From: Microglena sp. YARC
Taxonomy: Eukaryota; Chlorophyta; Chlorophyceae; Chlamydomonadales; Chlamydomonadaceae
NCBI GenBank assembly: GCA_022414725.1
Contig: CM039462.1
Coordinates: 6,008,021-6,072,020, forward strand
Direction: 5' to 3'
DNA: 64,000 nucleotides
Shown here: positions 12,701-26,715 of the stretch, in pieces
Position numbering within the stretch: position 1 is the first letter of the stretch
Layout: each line of letters starts with the position of its first letter
Translations under genes and position numbers: made by a program
Notes under the pieces: model-generated
What the model was told of the DNA's origin: nothing
The model's database searches: none
What the model saw: only the letters and a program-made list of their open reading frames with translations

Positions 12701-15700
12701 CAAGAGGAGCAAGAGCAAGAGGGGCAAGAGCAAGAGCAAGAGCAAGAGGGGCAGGAGCAGGAGCAAGAGCAAGAGCAAGAGCAAGAGCAAGAGCAAGAGG
12801 AGCAATAGCAATAGCAATAGCAATAGCTAGAGCAAGAGGAGCAAGAGCAAGTGCAAGAGCAAGAGGAGCAAGAGCAAGAGCAAGAGCAAGAGCAAGAGCA
12901 AGAGCAAGAGCAAGAGCAAGAGCAAGTGGTACAAGAGCAAGAGCAAGAGCTTAAGCAAGAGGAAGAGCAAAAGGAGCAAGATATAGGGCGAGAGCGCGAG
13001 CGCGAGCGCGAGCAAGAGCAAGAGCAAAAGGAGCAAGATATAGGGCGAGAGCGAGAGCGAGAGCAAGAGTAAGAGCAAGAGGCGCAAAAGCAAGAGCAAG
13101 TGGACCAATAGCAATAGCAAGAGCAAGAGCAAGAGCAAAAGGAGCAAGATATAGGGCGAGAGCGAGAGCGAGAGCGAGAGCAAGAGGCGAAAAAGCAAGA
13201 GCAAGTGGACCAATAGCAATAGCAATAGCAATAGAAAGAGCAAGAGCAAGAGAAAAAGGAGCAAGATATAGGGCGAGAGTGAGAGCGGGAGCAAGTGCAA
13301 GAGCAAGAGGGGAAAGAGCGAGAGCAAGAGCAAAAGCAAGAGCAAGTGGAGCAAGGGCAAGAGCAAGAACAAGAGCAAGAGCAAGAGCAAGAGCAAGAGC
13401 AAGAGCAAGAGCAAGAGAGACAGCAAGAGCAAGAGAAACAGCAAGAGCAAGAGCAAGAGCAAGAGCAAGAGCAAGAGGAGCAAGAGCAAGAGCAAGAGCA
13501 AGAGCAAGAGCAAGAGCAAGAGCAAGAGCAAGAGCAAGAGCAAGAGCAAGAGCAAGAGCATAAGGAGCAAGAGCAAGAGCAAGAGCAAGAGGAGCAATAG
13601 CAATAGCAATAGCAATAGGAATAGCAATAGCAATAGCTAGAGCAAGAGGAGCAAGTGCAAGAGCAAGAGCAAGAGCAAGAGCAAGAGCAAGAGCAAGTGG
13701 TACAAGAGCAAGCGCAAGAGCAAGAGCAAAAGGAGCAAGATATAGGGCGAGAGCGAGAGCGCGAGCAAGAGCAAGAGCAAGTGGTACAAGAGCAAGCGCA
13801 AGCGAAAGAGCAAGAGCTGAAGGAGCAAGATATAGGGCGAGAGTGAGAGCGGGAGCAAGAGCAAGAGGGGAAAGAGCGAGAGCAGGAGCAAAAGCAAGAG
13901 CAAGTGGAGCAAGGGCAAGAGCAAGAGCAAGAGGAGCAAGAGCAAGAGCAAGAGCAAGAGGAAGAGCAAGAGCAAGAGAGACAGCAAGAGCAAGAGAGAC
14001 AGCAAGAGCAAGAGGAAGAGCAAGAGCAAGTGGAGCAAGAGCAAGATCAAGAGCAACAGCAAGAGCAAAAGGAGCAAGAGATAGGGCGAGAGCGAGAGCA
14101 AGAGCAAGAGCAAGAGGAGCAAGAGGAAGAGCAAGAGCAAGAGCAAGACCAAGAGCAAGAGCAAGAGCAAGAGGAGCAAGAGGAGCAAGAGGAGCAAGAG
14201 CAAGAGCAAGAGCAAGGGCAGGAGCAGGAGCAAGGGCAAGAGCAAGAGCAAGAGCAGGAGCAAGAGCAAGAAGAAATAGGAAATAGAAAACATGAAACAG
14301 GAAATAGGAAACAGGAAACAGGAAACAGGAAACAGGAAATAGGAAATAGCAATAGCAAGAGCAATAGCTAGAGCAAGAGCAAGAGCAAGAGCAAGAGCAA
14401 GTGGAGCAAGAGCAAGAGAGACGGCAAGAGCAAGAGAGACAGCAAGAGCAAGAGCAAGAGCAAGAGCAAGAGCAAGTGGAGCAAGAGCAAGATCAAGAGC
14501 AACAGCAAGAGCAAAAGGAGCAAGAGATAGGGCGAGAGCGAGAGCAAGAGCAAGAGCAAGAGGAGCAAGAGGAGCAAGAGGAAGAGCAAGAGCAAGAGCA
14601 TGAGCAAGAGCAAGAGCAAGAGCAAGACCAAGAGCAAGAGCAAGAGCAAGAGGAGCAAGAGGAGCAAGAGGAGCAAGAACAAGAGCAAGAGCAAGGGCAG
14701 GAGCAGGAGCAAGAGCAAGAGCAAGAGCAAGAGCAGGAGCAAGAGGAAATAGGAAATAGGAAACAGGAAACAGGAAACAGGAAATAGGAAACAGGAAATA
14801 GGAAATAGGAAACAGGAAACAGGAAACAGGAAACAGAAAATAGGAATAGCAATAGCTAGAGCAAGAGCAAGAGCAAGAGGAGCAAGAGCAAGTGCAAGAG
14901 CAAGAGCAAGGGCAAGAGCAAGAGCAAGAGCAAGAGCAAGAGCAAGAGCAAGAGCAAGAGCAAGTGGTACAAGAGCAAGAGCAAGAGCAAGACCAAAAGG
15001 AGCAAGATATAGGGCGAGAGCGCGAGCAAGAGCAAGAGCAAGAGCAAAAGGAGCAAGATATAGGGCGAGAGTGAGAGCGAGAGCAAGAGCAAGAGCAAGA
15101 GCAAGAGGCGCAAAAGCAAGACCAAGTGGACCAATAGCAATAGCAAGAGCAAGAGCAAAAGGAGCAAGATATAGGGCGAGAGCGAGAGCGAGAGCGAGAG
15201 CAAGAGCAAGAGGCGCAAAAGCAAGAGCAAGTGGACCAATAGCAATAGCAAGAGCAAGAGCAAGAGAAAAAGGAGCAAGATATAGGGCGAGAGCGAGAGC
15301 GAGAGCAAGAGCGAGAGCAAGAGCAAGAGGGGAAAGAGCGAGAGCAAGAGCAAAAGCAAGAGCAAGTGGAGCAAGTGCAAGAGCAAGAGCAAGAGCAAAA
15401 GGAGCAAGAGATAGGGCGAGAGCGAGAGCAAGGGTAAGAGCAAGAGGAGCAAGAGGAAGAGCAAGAGCAAGAGCAAGACCAAGAGCAAGAGGAGCAAGAG
15501 GAGCAAGAGCAAGAGCAAGAGCAGGAGCAAGAGGAAATAGGAAATAGGAAATAGGAAACAGGAAATAGGAAAGAGGAAAGAGGAAATAGGAAATAGGAAA
15601 TAGGAAATAGGAAATAGGAAACAGGAAATAGGAAATAGGAAATAGGAAATAGGAAACAGGAAACAGGAAACAGGAAACAGGAAACAGGAAACAGGAAACA

Positions 15701-18700
15701 GGAAATAGCAATAGCAATAGCAATAGCAATAGCAATAGCAATAGCAATAGCAATAGCAATAGCAATAGCAATAGCAATAGCAATAGCAATAGCAATAGCA
15801 ATAGCAATAGCAATAGCAATAGCAATAGCAATAGCAATAGCAATAGCAATAGCAATAGCAATAGCAATAGCAATAGCAATAGCAATAGCAATAGCAATAG
15901 CAATAGCAATAGCAATAGCAATAGCAATAGCTAGAGGAGCAAGAGGAGCAAGAGCAAGAGCAAGAGCAAGAGCAAGAGCAAGAGCAAGAGCAAGAGCAAG
16001 TGCAAGTGGAGCAAGGGCTAGGGCAAGGGCAAGGCAAGGGCAAGAGGAAGAGCAAGAGCAAGAGCAAGAGCAAGAGCAAGAGCAAGAGCAAGAGCAAGAG
16101 GAAGAGGAAGAGTGAGAGCAAGAGCAAGAGCAAGAGCAAGAGCAAGAGCAAGAGCAAGAGCTAGAGCAAGAGCAAGAGCAAGAGCAAGAGCAAGAGCAAG
16201 AGGAGCAAGGGCTAGGGCAAGGGCAAGGCAAGGGCAAGAGGAAGAGCATGAGTAAGAGCAAGAGCAAGAGCAAGAGCAAGAGCAAGAGCAAGAGCAAGAG
16301 CAAGAGCAAGAGCAAGAGCAAGAGCTAGAGCAAGAGCAAGAGCAAGAGCAAGTGGAGCAAGGGCTAGGGCAAGGGCAAGGCAAGGGCAAGAGGAAGAGCA
16401 AGAGGAAGAGCAAGAGCAAGAGCAAGAGCTAGAGCAAGAGCAAGAGGGGCACGAGCAAGAGCAAGAGCTACAGCAAGAGCAAGACGAAGAGCAAGAGCAA
16501 GAGCAAAGGCAGTAATTCAGGGGTTTGCTGCATACCGATATTCAGCAAAGAAATGCGTACAATACAGGCTATACAGTACTACGCATACAGTACAGTACAC
16601 AGTACTAAGCATACAGTACAGTACACAGTACTATGCATACAGTACAGTACACAGTACTATGCATACAGCACAGAAAACAGTACTATGCATACAGTACAGG
16701 CTATACAGTACTAAAACTAGTGAATGGTCTTTGCCATGCGATGGCTATGCAACAATCCTAAAATTAGGCTTAAGTAGCTGAAGTAGCTACTTAACCTGGC
16801 CTACAGAAATATCTAATACAAACACTGCCCACTCTCTTTCCCCATCATCTACCCTCTATACCCTCTAGCCCCCCCCACCACCCATCCACCCACCCACCCA
16901 CATCTCATAATAAATAGAATACAATACATGGTATGCCTTAATACGATGCATTGTGATGAGGGGGCCAGCCAGTTTGCTTGAACTGGGGCCAACCACCAAT
17001 CTACATTGCATACTCTAAATCATACCGTTGAGATGGGTGGCGCTTGTAGATTGGCCTTTCTTCATCCAGCGGGGATCTTTGCTCTGCCTCCTCACCCCAT
17101 CTGATTGAGGGATATCATTCCATGAAGAGTGAAAGTTTGCGCTTAGGCTCTTTGACGGGACAGCACCTAGTCTGGATGCACTCAAGAAGCCCGATGAAAT
17201 CCGTCTTGGAGCGACATTGTCAACAGGCGGGTCTCTGCGAGAATAGATGGTTTAAACAACCAACAGTTAGTCTGGATGTAATCAAGAAGCCCATAGAAAT
17301 CCGTGGTGTAGGAGCGGAATTGTCAACAGGGGGGTTGCTGCAGGAATATAGGGTTTGAACAACCAGCAGTTAGTCTGGATGTAATCAAGTAGCCCCGTGT
17401 TTTCCGTGGTGTAGGAGCGGCATTGTAAACAGGGGGGTTGCTGCAAGGATAGGGGTTTTGGGCAGCTGTCCGGCTATTGCATGCGCTGACCTGTCAGCCT
17501 TTTGCATGCGCTGACCTGTCAGCCTATTGCATGCACTGAGCTGCCAATCTATTGAATGTGCTGATGTGCTGATTCTCAAATGTATTGGATTGTTACATGG
17601 TTTTTCAACTCGGGGCTGATCACTGTCTTCCAGTGCCGAATCCCCCTGTGCGATACCCACGGAAAGCAGGGAGCACACTCTTCTGTGTTTAGTACTACAG
17701 TGATGTGCGTGCAATTGTCACTGTATCTCCAGTGCCAAAGGCTCCCGTGCCATGCGGACCGAAAGCAGGGAGCACACTGTTCTATGTTTAGTACTACAGT
17801 GATGTGCGTGCAATTGTCACTGTAGCTCCAATGCCTGATCCCTCCGTGCGATACCCACGGAAAGCAGGGAGCACACTGTTCTATGTTTAGTACTACAGTG
17901 ATGTGCGTGCAATTGTCACTGTAGCTCCAATGCCTGATCCCTCCGTGCGATACCCACGGAAAGCAGGGAGCACACTGTTCTATGTTTAGTACTACAGTGA
18001 TGTGCGTGCAATTGTCACTGTACCTCCAGTGCCAACCCCCCCTGTGCGACACCCAGGGATCTAACTAAGCAGATTAGACAGTTTAAAGACTTGTGCAGCT
18101 CTGATTCGCAAAGCAATGGAAGGTTTTAGTGGGAATTGGATCATAAAACTGCAAGCTGCACATTCATGTTAATCACAGATTTGTTTTCAGTTCAGTGGGT
18201 TAAAACTCCTCCAGGGATCAGGGAACTACATGACGCGCGCTACCGCGCAAGGTTTTGGAGCCCGACTGCGCAATTGACACGATTTTGTAAACCGCCTTTG
18301 GGCGCAGCGCGCAGATTTCTGTTTTCAGTTGAGTCTAAAGCGCAACCCAAAAAGAGGCAGTTGCGTTAAAAGCGCAACCCAAAATGACAAAATGTAGTTC
18401 ACTGCCAGGGATAACATCCCGGCAGCTTAATTAGCAAAACAATCCCTGGTGCTAAAACAAATAATATTAACAAGCAGTCTAATACTTGGTCCCCAGAAAG
18501 TCGCAAGGATAAACAAGCATGTATTTTTGTTTCGAGTCCAGGGGTAGCCAAATAGGCTAAACAGACTTGCCCAACCTTCACAACAGGAAAGGCAGTTTAA
18601 GATAGAAGGATAAATACTCAGCATGTATTGCAACACTTTTTTAGTACACATTATATATGTCTTGCATAATTGTTTTTATTAATATATATATATATATATA

Positions 18701-18714
18701 TATGACGTGTTTGT

Positions 18715-18754
<40 letters not shown>

Positions 18755-21519
18755 CGTGTTCACTGCTGCCCACCACCACGCCCCTCCAGGCGTTACATAT
18801 TTGTTATATGTCTTGCAACACTTTTTTCCACATACTGTTGGGCACCTCCTGCAGAGCATCGTTAATATTGAACTTCCATGAGTTGGCGACGCTTGGATTC
18901 CATGATTGTTTTTATTCTGACAGCCCCTTTCAGCGAATCAATTGGTATAGTGGTACACCAAATCGCTTTGAGGATGCAGGGTCGGGGGTTCGATTCCCCC
19001 TACGTCCGCCCTGAGCGTTGCAGGTCGTTGTCAACCGCGATGGTAGCTTGTCCAGTTGAGGTAGAAGACCGCTCTCTACCTGCGTACAACGGGTTCCCTT
19101 AATACCACGCCCCACCAGGCGTTATCATTATCATTATCATTGAGTCATAACAGACAGTGGAACCTGATAAAAAAACAAAGTTCTTAAGGTCCCATCTGCT
19201 TTCTTCTCTCTCCTCTCCTCTTGTCGCTTCCGGGAGCCAGCTCGTTACTTGCCTTACCTTAAGAAAATGCCCAACACCCAAACTTGCCCAAACATGTCCA
19301 AGTCCTGCCCAACCTTCAAAACTTGCCCAACACCCAAACTTGCCCAAACATGTCCAAGTCCTGCCCAACCTCCCAAACTTGCCCAACACCCAAACTTGCC
19401 CAAACATGTCCAAGTCCTGCCCAACCTTCAAAAATTGCCCAACACCCAAACTTGCCCAAACATGTCCAAGTCCTGCCCAACCTTCAAAACTTGCCCAACA
19501 CCCAAACTTGCCCAAACATGTCCAAGTCCTGCCCAACCTTCAAAACTTGCCCAACACCCAAACTTGCCCAAACATGTCCAAGTCCTGCCCAACCTCCCAA
19601 ACTTGCCCAACACCCAAACTTGCCCAAACATGTCCAAGTCCTGCCCAACCTCCCAAACTTGCCCAACACCCAAACTTGCCCAAACATGTCCAAGTCCTGC
19701 CCAACTCCCAAACTTGCCCAACCTTCAAGACCTGCCCAACAGGAAAAAGCAGGAAAGGCAGTTTAAGAAACAAGAATACTTACTGCACATGTCTCCCACC
19801 ACTGAAGGTCCTAGACAGACTGCTGATGGCATTCTGTGGAGCATCGACAATATTGAATTCCCACGAGTTTAGGGTCACCAATCGTCCATCCACACTCTCT
19901 TCATGACTCTCCTTGGGAACCAGCAGCTCGGCACTTAGGTTTGACCCACCGAAGCCCCTGTCACTTTGGATGGTAGTCAGCAGGGAGGCTTCGGGGCTGA
20001 GACCTGCATTCTGCACTGGTGGCCCACCCTGGAGGAGTGAAGTAGTGCACAAGGATTCATTACATTATGTTGCATTGCATTACATTACATTGCATTTCAC
20101 AGCCTGAAGCTCTATTCGTAATAGTGCACATGGATTCATAATATTATATTACATGTGATTATATGTAATTACATTACACAGCCTGAAGCTTTATTCGTAA
20201 TAGTGCACATAGATTTATTACATTACATCACATTACATGTTATTACGTTACACAGCCTGAAGCTCATTTCGTAATAGTAGTGCCCATGGATTAATAATAA
20301 TATATTACATTACATTGCATTACATCACATTACATTACATCACATTACATCACATTACATTGCATTACATTACATTACATTGCATTACATTGCATTACAT
20401 TGCATTACATTACATCACATCACAGTACATAACAATATATATTACTTTACACCACCTGAAGCTCCTTTCAATTTTGATGGTGGACAGTGCAGGGAATGAG
20501 TAAAGGCTGCTGCACTGGCGGCCCACCACGGAGTAAACGACTCCCCCTTCGGTCGCTCTTGGCGTTGCAGGTTGTTGTCAACTGTGATGGTAGCTTGTCC
20601 AGTTGAGGTAGGAGACCGCTCCCCACCCGCATACGACGGGCTCCCTTAGCACCACACCCCACCAGGCGTTATCATTATCATTACAATACATATTACTTTA
20701 CACTGCCTGCAGCTTCGAATGCAGGGACTGAGTAAAGGCTGCTGCACTGGCCGCCCACCATGAAGGAGTAAAGTTGTGCACAAGGATTCATAATGTTACA
20801 TTACATTACATGTTATTATATTACATTACATGGCACTAAATTGCAATACACTGTCTTAACAGGCCCTTGCTGGCCGATGACCCCCCCCCACCACCACCAC
20901 ACACACACCATGCCACCCACCCACATGGATTCAAACAAACACAAACCCCCTACCTACCTTGAATGGCGAATCTGGCCAAAGAAAAGCCCCCCCACACCAC
21001 CACCCACTCACCCCCCCACAGACACACCACCCACATGGATACAAACGAACACGAACCCCTACCTACCTTGAATAGTGAACCTGGCCAAAGAAAAGCCACC
21101 CATGCCCCACCACCGCTACCCACTAACCCCTCCCCCCACCCCGCCCCACATGGGTACAAACAAACACAAACCCCTACCTACCTTGAATGGTGAATCAAGC
21201 CCTCCTGCATTGGGCGATGGCTGCCAGAGCCACACAACTTCAGCATTCTTGTTGTGGAGAAGGGCTTCAGGCCAGTTGAGGTGCATGAGGGAGACCTGGG
21301 CATCTGTAGAGAAGCTGACTGCAGCACGCGCCGTGTGGAAGGCGATTATGAAGCTGCGCAAGGAGTGGGGTGGGGGTGGGGGTGGGGGCATGATAGTTGT
21401 GTGTGGGGGGGGGGGGGTCACATACAGAACAATAAGGGCACATGAGGGAGACATGGGCATTTGTAGAGAAGCTGACTGCAGCACGCGCCGTGTGGAAGGC
21501 GATTATGAAGCTGCGCAAG

Positions 21520-21552
<33 letters not shown>

Positions 21553-21783
21553 GGCATGGTAGTTGCTTGGTTCACATGTTCGACAATAAGGGCGCACAAG
21601 GGAGACCTGGTCGTTTGTAGAGAAGCTCGAAGCAGCACAAGATGTGTGGAAGGCGATTATGAAGCTGCGCAAGCGAGGGGAGGGGAGGGGAGGGAGGATC
21701 TATCTTTGCAGGATTCATAGCCCTGTGACAGAGCAAAGGAGTGTAAATGAACTTTTTGTGAAAGTGCAATGCGGGATTCAATA

Positions 21784-21828
<45 letters not shown>

Positions 21829-24800
21829 AAATCATGGTCGTGGTCACAGTCGCGGTCGTGGCGGTTTTCATTCGTAATCGTCTGAACCAACTATCCACCC
21901 AGCCAATTTCCGCTTTTAATCCCTCCTGCTTCAACTTCTGCCTTATTTGGCCTCCTGCGAATTGGGCCTAATGCGACCTCCACCTCCTGCGTATTCTTGT
22001 TGTTGCGCATCCCGCCACTACATCCTGCCACTATATCCTGCCACTATATCCCGCCACTACATCCTGCCACTATATCCCGCCACTACATCCTGCCACTATA
22101 TCCCGCCACTACATCCTGCCACTATATCCCGCCACTACATCCTGCCACTATATCCCGCCACTACATCCTGCCACTATACCCCGCCACTACATCCTGCCAC
22201 TATACCCCGCCACTACATCCTGCCACTATATCCCGCCACTACATCCTGCCACTACATCCTGCCACTATATCCCGCCACTACATCCTGCCACTATATCCCG
22301 CCACTACATCCTGCCACTATACCCCGCCACTACATCCTGCCACTATACCCCGCCACTACATCCTGCCACTATATCCCGCCACTACATCCTGCCACTACAT
22401 CCTGCCACTACATCCTGCCACTACATCCTGCCACTATATCCCGCCACTACATCCTGCCACTATATCCCGCCAATATATACATATTCGACAACAACAAAAC
22501 CAGACAATATTCAAAACAAGCCGAAGCCAAGTACTTGTCACCCTCCATGCAGATTCAATGACAAGAATATCAAACAACTAAAAAGAAACCAAAGCCAACT
22601 ACCTGTCACCCTCCATGCAGATTCAATGACAAGAATATCATTTAAGATTCAAAAGAAGCAAAAGCCAAGTACCTGTCGCCCTCTGTGCAGGATTCATAGC
22701 CCTCATGACAGAGCAAAGGAGTACGGATGCACTTGTTGTGTAGTTGCAAGGCGGGATTCAACAATCTGAATAGCAGACAAGATTCAAAAGAAACCAAAGG
22801 CAATTACCTGTCGCCCTCTGTGCAGGATTCATAGCCTTCATGACAGAGCAAAGTAGTACGGATGCACTCGTTGTGCAGTTGCAAAGCTTCATCCATGACC
22901 TCAGATCTGAGAGCCTCCCACAAGTCGGTGCTTGACTGGATATCAGTCACCACCAGGGTTGTGTTTGGAGAGGCTCCGGGTGGCTCGTTCTTCTGTTGAA
23001 AGGTGCGGTGAGGTGGGGTGGGCAGTGGTGGGGTGTGGGGAATGCAGTGGTGGGGTGTGGGGTGAGTTGGGGAATGGTGAGGTGGGGTGGGGTGTGGGAT
23101 GGGGTGTGTGGTGATGGGGTGCGGGATGGGTGTGGGGAGTGCGGTCGTGGGGTGTAGGGTGTGAGGTGAGGTGGGGAGTGGTGGGGTGTGGGTGGATGTG
23201 GGGTGTGCGGTATGTAGGGAGTGGTGGGGTGTGGTGGGGTGTAGGATGGGTGTGTGGTGGTGGGGTGGTGGGGTGTGTGGTGTGGGGCGTGCGGTGTGGG
23301 GTGGTCGGGTGTGGGTGTGCGGTGAGGTGGGAAAGTGGTGGGGCGTAGGGTGGGATGGGGTGGGTTTTAGGGTTTAGGATTTAGGGTTTTAGGGTTTAGG
23401 GTATGTACTGCCAACATGTATTTCTCACCCGCCTTCCTCTTGTCAACATTCTTAAAGTGCGATTAGATGAGGAACTCGAGACCTAGCAAGAGAACGCTAA
23501 CCAGTACACTGACAGATGTAATGATGCCCCCTCCCACCTCCACCCCCAATCCAACTCCCCCACCCCCTCCCACCTCCTTCCCCTCACCCACCTTCCTGCT
23601 GCACCCCTTCGTCCTGCGCCTATGGATGGCGAAGACCAGAGCTATTAAAAGGATGCCAACCAGCACACTGGCGAGTCTGATGATGCCCTCCTCCCACCTC
23701 CACCCTCTCCCACCTCAACCACCACCCCCTCCCACCCCCGGGTCCCCCCCCTCCACCCCTCCACCCCCTCCCAACTCCACCCCCACCCCCTCCCACCACC
23801 ACCACCCCCTCCCACCGCCACCCCCTCCCACATCCACCCCTATCCCCTTCCACCGCCACCCCCTCCCACATCCACCCCTACCCCCTTCCACCGCCACCCC
23901 CTCCCACATCCACCCCCACCCCCTCCCCACCGCCACCCCCTCACTCACCTTGTTGTACGCGTTCGTCCTGCGCCAAAAGCGCCAATACATGATGAAGACC
24001 AGAGCAATTAAGAGGACACCAACCACCAAACAGACGGATGCGATGATAATAGTCTTGGCGTCCACCGCGCTACTACTGCTCAATGGCTGGCTGAGGTTGA
24101 TGATATCGAGTCGTGGTGGAGGACCAGGGGCGGCGTCCCTGGGTGCGTTAATGGAATCTTGGTACATCTGTGGGTTGGGTTGGGTTGGGTTTGGGTTGGG
24201 TTGGGTTGGGTTGGGTTGGGTTGGGTTGGGTTGGGTTGGGTTGGGTTGGGTTGGGTTGGGTTGGGTAGGGTAGGGTAGGGTAGGGTAGGGTAGGGTAGGG
24301 TAGGGTAGGGTAGGGTAGGGTAGGGTAGGGTAGGTTCTGGTTTGGTTTGGTTTGATTTGGTTTGGGGTAGGGTTGGGTTGGATTGGGTTGTGTTGTTGTT
24401 GGGTTGTGTTGGGTTGGTTGGGTTGGGTTGGGTTGGGTTGGGTTGGGTTGGTTGGGTTGGGTTGGGTTGGGTTGGTCAGGGTGGGTAGGGGTTGGTCAGG
24501 GTGGGGAAGGGGGTGGTCAGGGTGGGGTAGGGTGTGTTGGCTGGTTGGGTTGGGTTGGGTTGGTTTGCGTTGGATTGTGCTGGGAAAGTGAGAGGTGAGG
24601 GGTGAGGTAGGAATAGGGAGGTGGAAGTTGTGTTTAGAAGGATGGTGTGAGCATGAGTTGGGAGGGAAGGAAGGGGAAGTTCACTGTCTGCAGTAAAGCC
24701 ACACAAAGCGTGGAAATTGAAAATTGAACATTTGTAACGCCCTACCACACGGCAGCACGGAGCGAAGTTGTCTAGCTCTTCCAAGGCTGCACTGAGCGTG

Positions 24801-26145
24801 ACTAAGGCACATGGGTGTGTTACATGACTAGGGTTGTTGGTGTCACCTGCTTCTACTTCTTCCAAGGCGGCACTGAGCTTGACTAAGGCACATGGGTGTG
24901 TTACATGACTAGGGTTGTCAGTGTCACCTGCTTCTACCTCTTCCAAGGCGGCACTGAGCATGACTAAGGCACATGGGTGTGTTACATGACTAGGGTTGTT
25001 AGCGTCACCAGCTTCAAAATCTGGTTCAGAACCTGGTTCAAAATCTGGTGTTTTGAAGGGTTTTTTGAAGTTACATGAAATATCAGTTGTCAAATACGGG
25101 ATTGCACTCAAGCCCCAGCCCCCCTCAGGCCTAGTCCCACACCCACAGCCTCACACCCAGGCCACAGTGGCCCAGCATGCCTTGGGTCCAGCCCCCCTCA
25201 GGCCTAGTCACACACCCAGGCCACACACCCAGGCCTCAGTGGCCCAGCATGCCTTGGGTCCAGCCCCCCTCAGGCCTAGTCCCACACCCACAGCCTCACA
25301 CCCAGGCTACAGTGGCCCAGCATGCCTTGGGTCCAGCCCCCCTCAGGCCACAGTGGCCAGCATGCAGCCCCAAAAGAGACCAGATTTTGAACTGGAGTAC
25401 GAACCAAATTTGAATGAATCAAATAAACATGACAAATTTCAAATCAGATTTCGAATCAGATATAAAAAACAGATCTCAAACCACATTGCAACTCACCATT
25501 TGGATCTTCTTGTCCAAAGTTATTTTTTGTATCACACTCGTGCCCTCGTACATCCCATCCAAAAATATACTGATGGTTTTGTATGCATAAGCCACGCTAC
25601 GCTCTAGAAAATTCAGAATTTCCTGTGTGGTATTCTCCATCTCTTCGATCTCTTCGTTGGAAAGCATGAGGAGTTTCCGCGATGTGACAGTTGCAGATGT
25701 GTTGGGTGCAGATGTGCCGGGTGCAGATGTGTTGGGTGCTGATGTGTTGGGTGTAGACTCAGGGTCCGCCCTGTCAAAAGCCCTTGACATAGCAAGTAGT
25801 GTAGTTTTATCGGCCGCCGCATGCAGAGCTGCCCTTACACCCCAAGGGTTGACAACCATAAAATCTTCAACCTGAGCACATACACATATACACGTAAGGA
25901 GTTTACTAGGATAGGCACATACACACATAGGGAGTTTACTAGGCACATACACACATACACATATACACATAGGGAGTTTACTAGGCACATACAAATACAT
26001 ACATAGGAAGTTTACTAGGCACATACACACATACACATAGGGAGTTCACTGGGCACATACACACATACACATAAGGATTGTACCGACATGGCATAGGGAT
26101 GATACCGGGGTTATTATTTATGACAAAATATGATGTCATATATAT

Positions 26146-26189
<44 letters not shown>

Positions 26190-26277
26190 TAATAAGTGTA
26201 ATATATGTGTATGTAATGTATATGTGTATGTATATGTATCTGTATGTGTGTATGTATATGTGTATGTATATGTAAAT

Positions 26278-26318
<41 letters not shown>

Positions 26319-26429
26319 GTATAAAACAGGGTAAATAGTCACCTTGTAGTGACACTATATACATGTATGTGTGTGTACGTGTGTAAAATATAAAACATCA
26401 AAAATTGTCACCTGGTTAAGACACTATAT

Positions 26430-26483
<54 letters not shown>

Positions 26484-26672
26484 TTAAAGTATAAACAGGG
26501 TAAATAGTCACCTGGTCGTGACACTATATACATGTATGTGTGTGTGTGTGTGCGTTTAAAGTATAAACAGGGTAAATAGTCACCTGGTCGTGACACTATA
26601 TACATGTATGTGTGTGGGTATGTGTGTAAAATATAAAACAGCGAAAATAGTCACCTGGTTAAGACACTGTAT

Positions 26673-26715
<43 letters not shown>

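Noticed and set aside
12365..16515. Very long open frames rich in EQ, KS, SC, AL or L
   Set aside because: They arise from the hexamer repeat being open in nearly all frames; no start context, domain or conservation-like pattern.
19157..19906. 249-codon ORF with [12 protein letters not shown] repeats
   Set aside because: 56-bp minisatellite, antisense to the cyclase gene's intron 16 and exon 16.
24175..24335. Chromosome end or telomere
   Set aside because: Interstitial, pentameric and inside a gene's intron.
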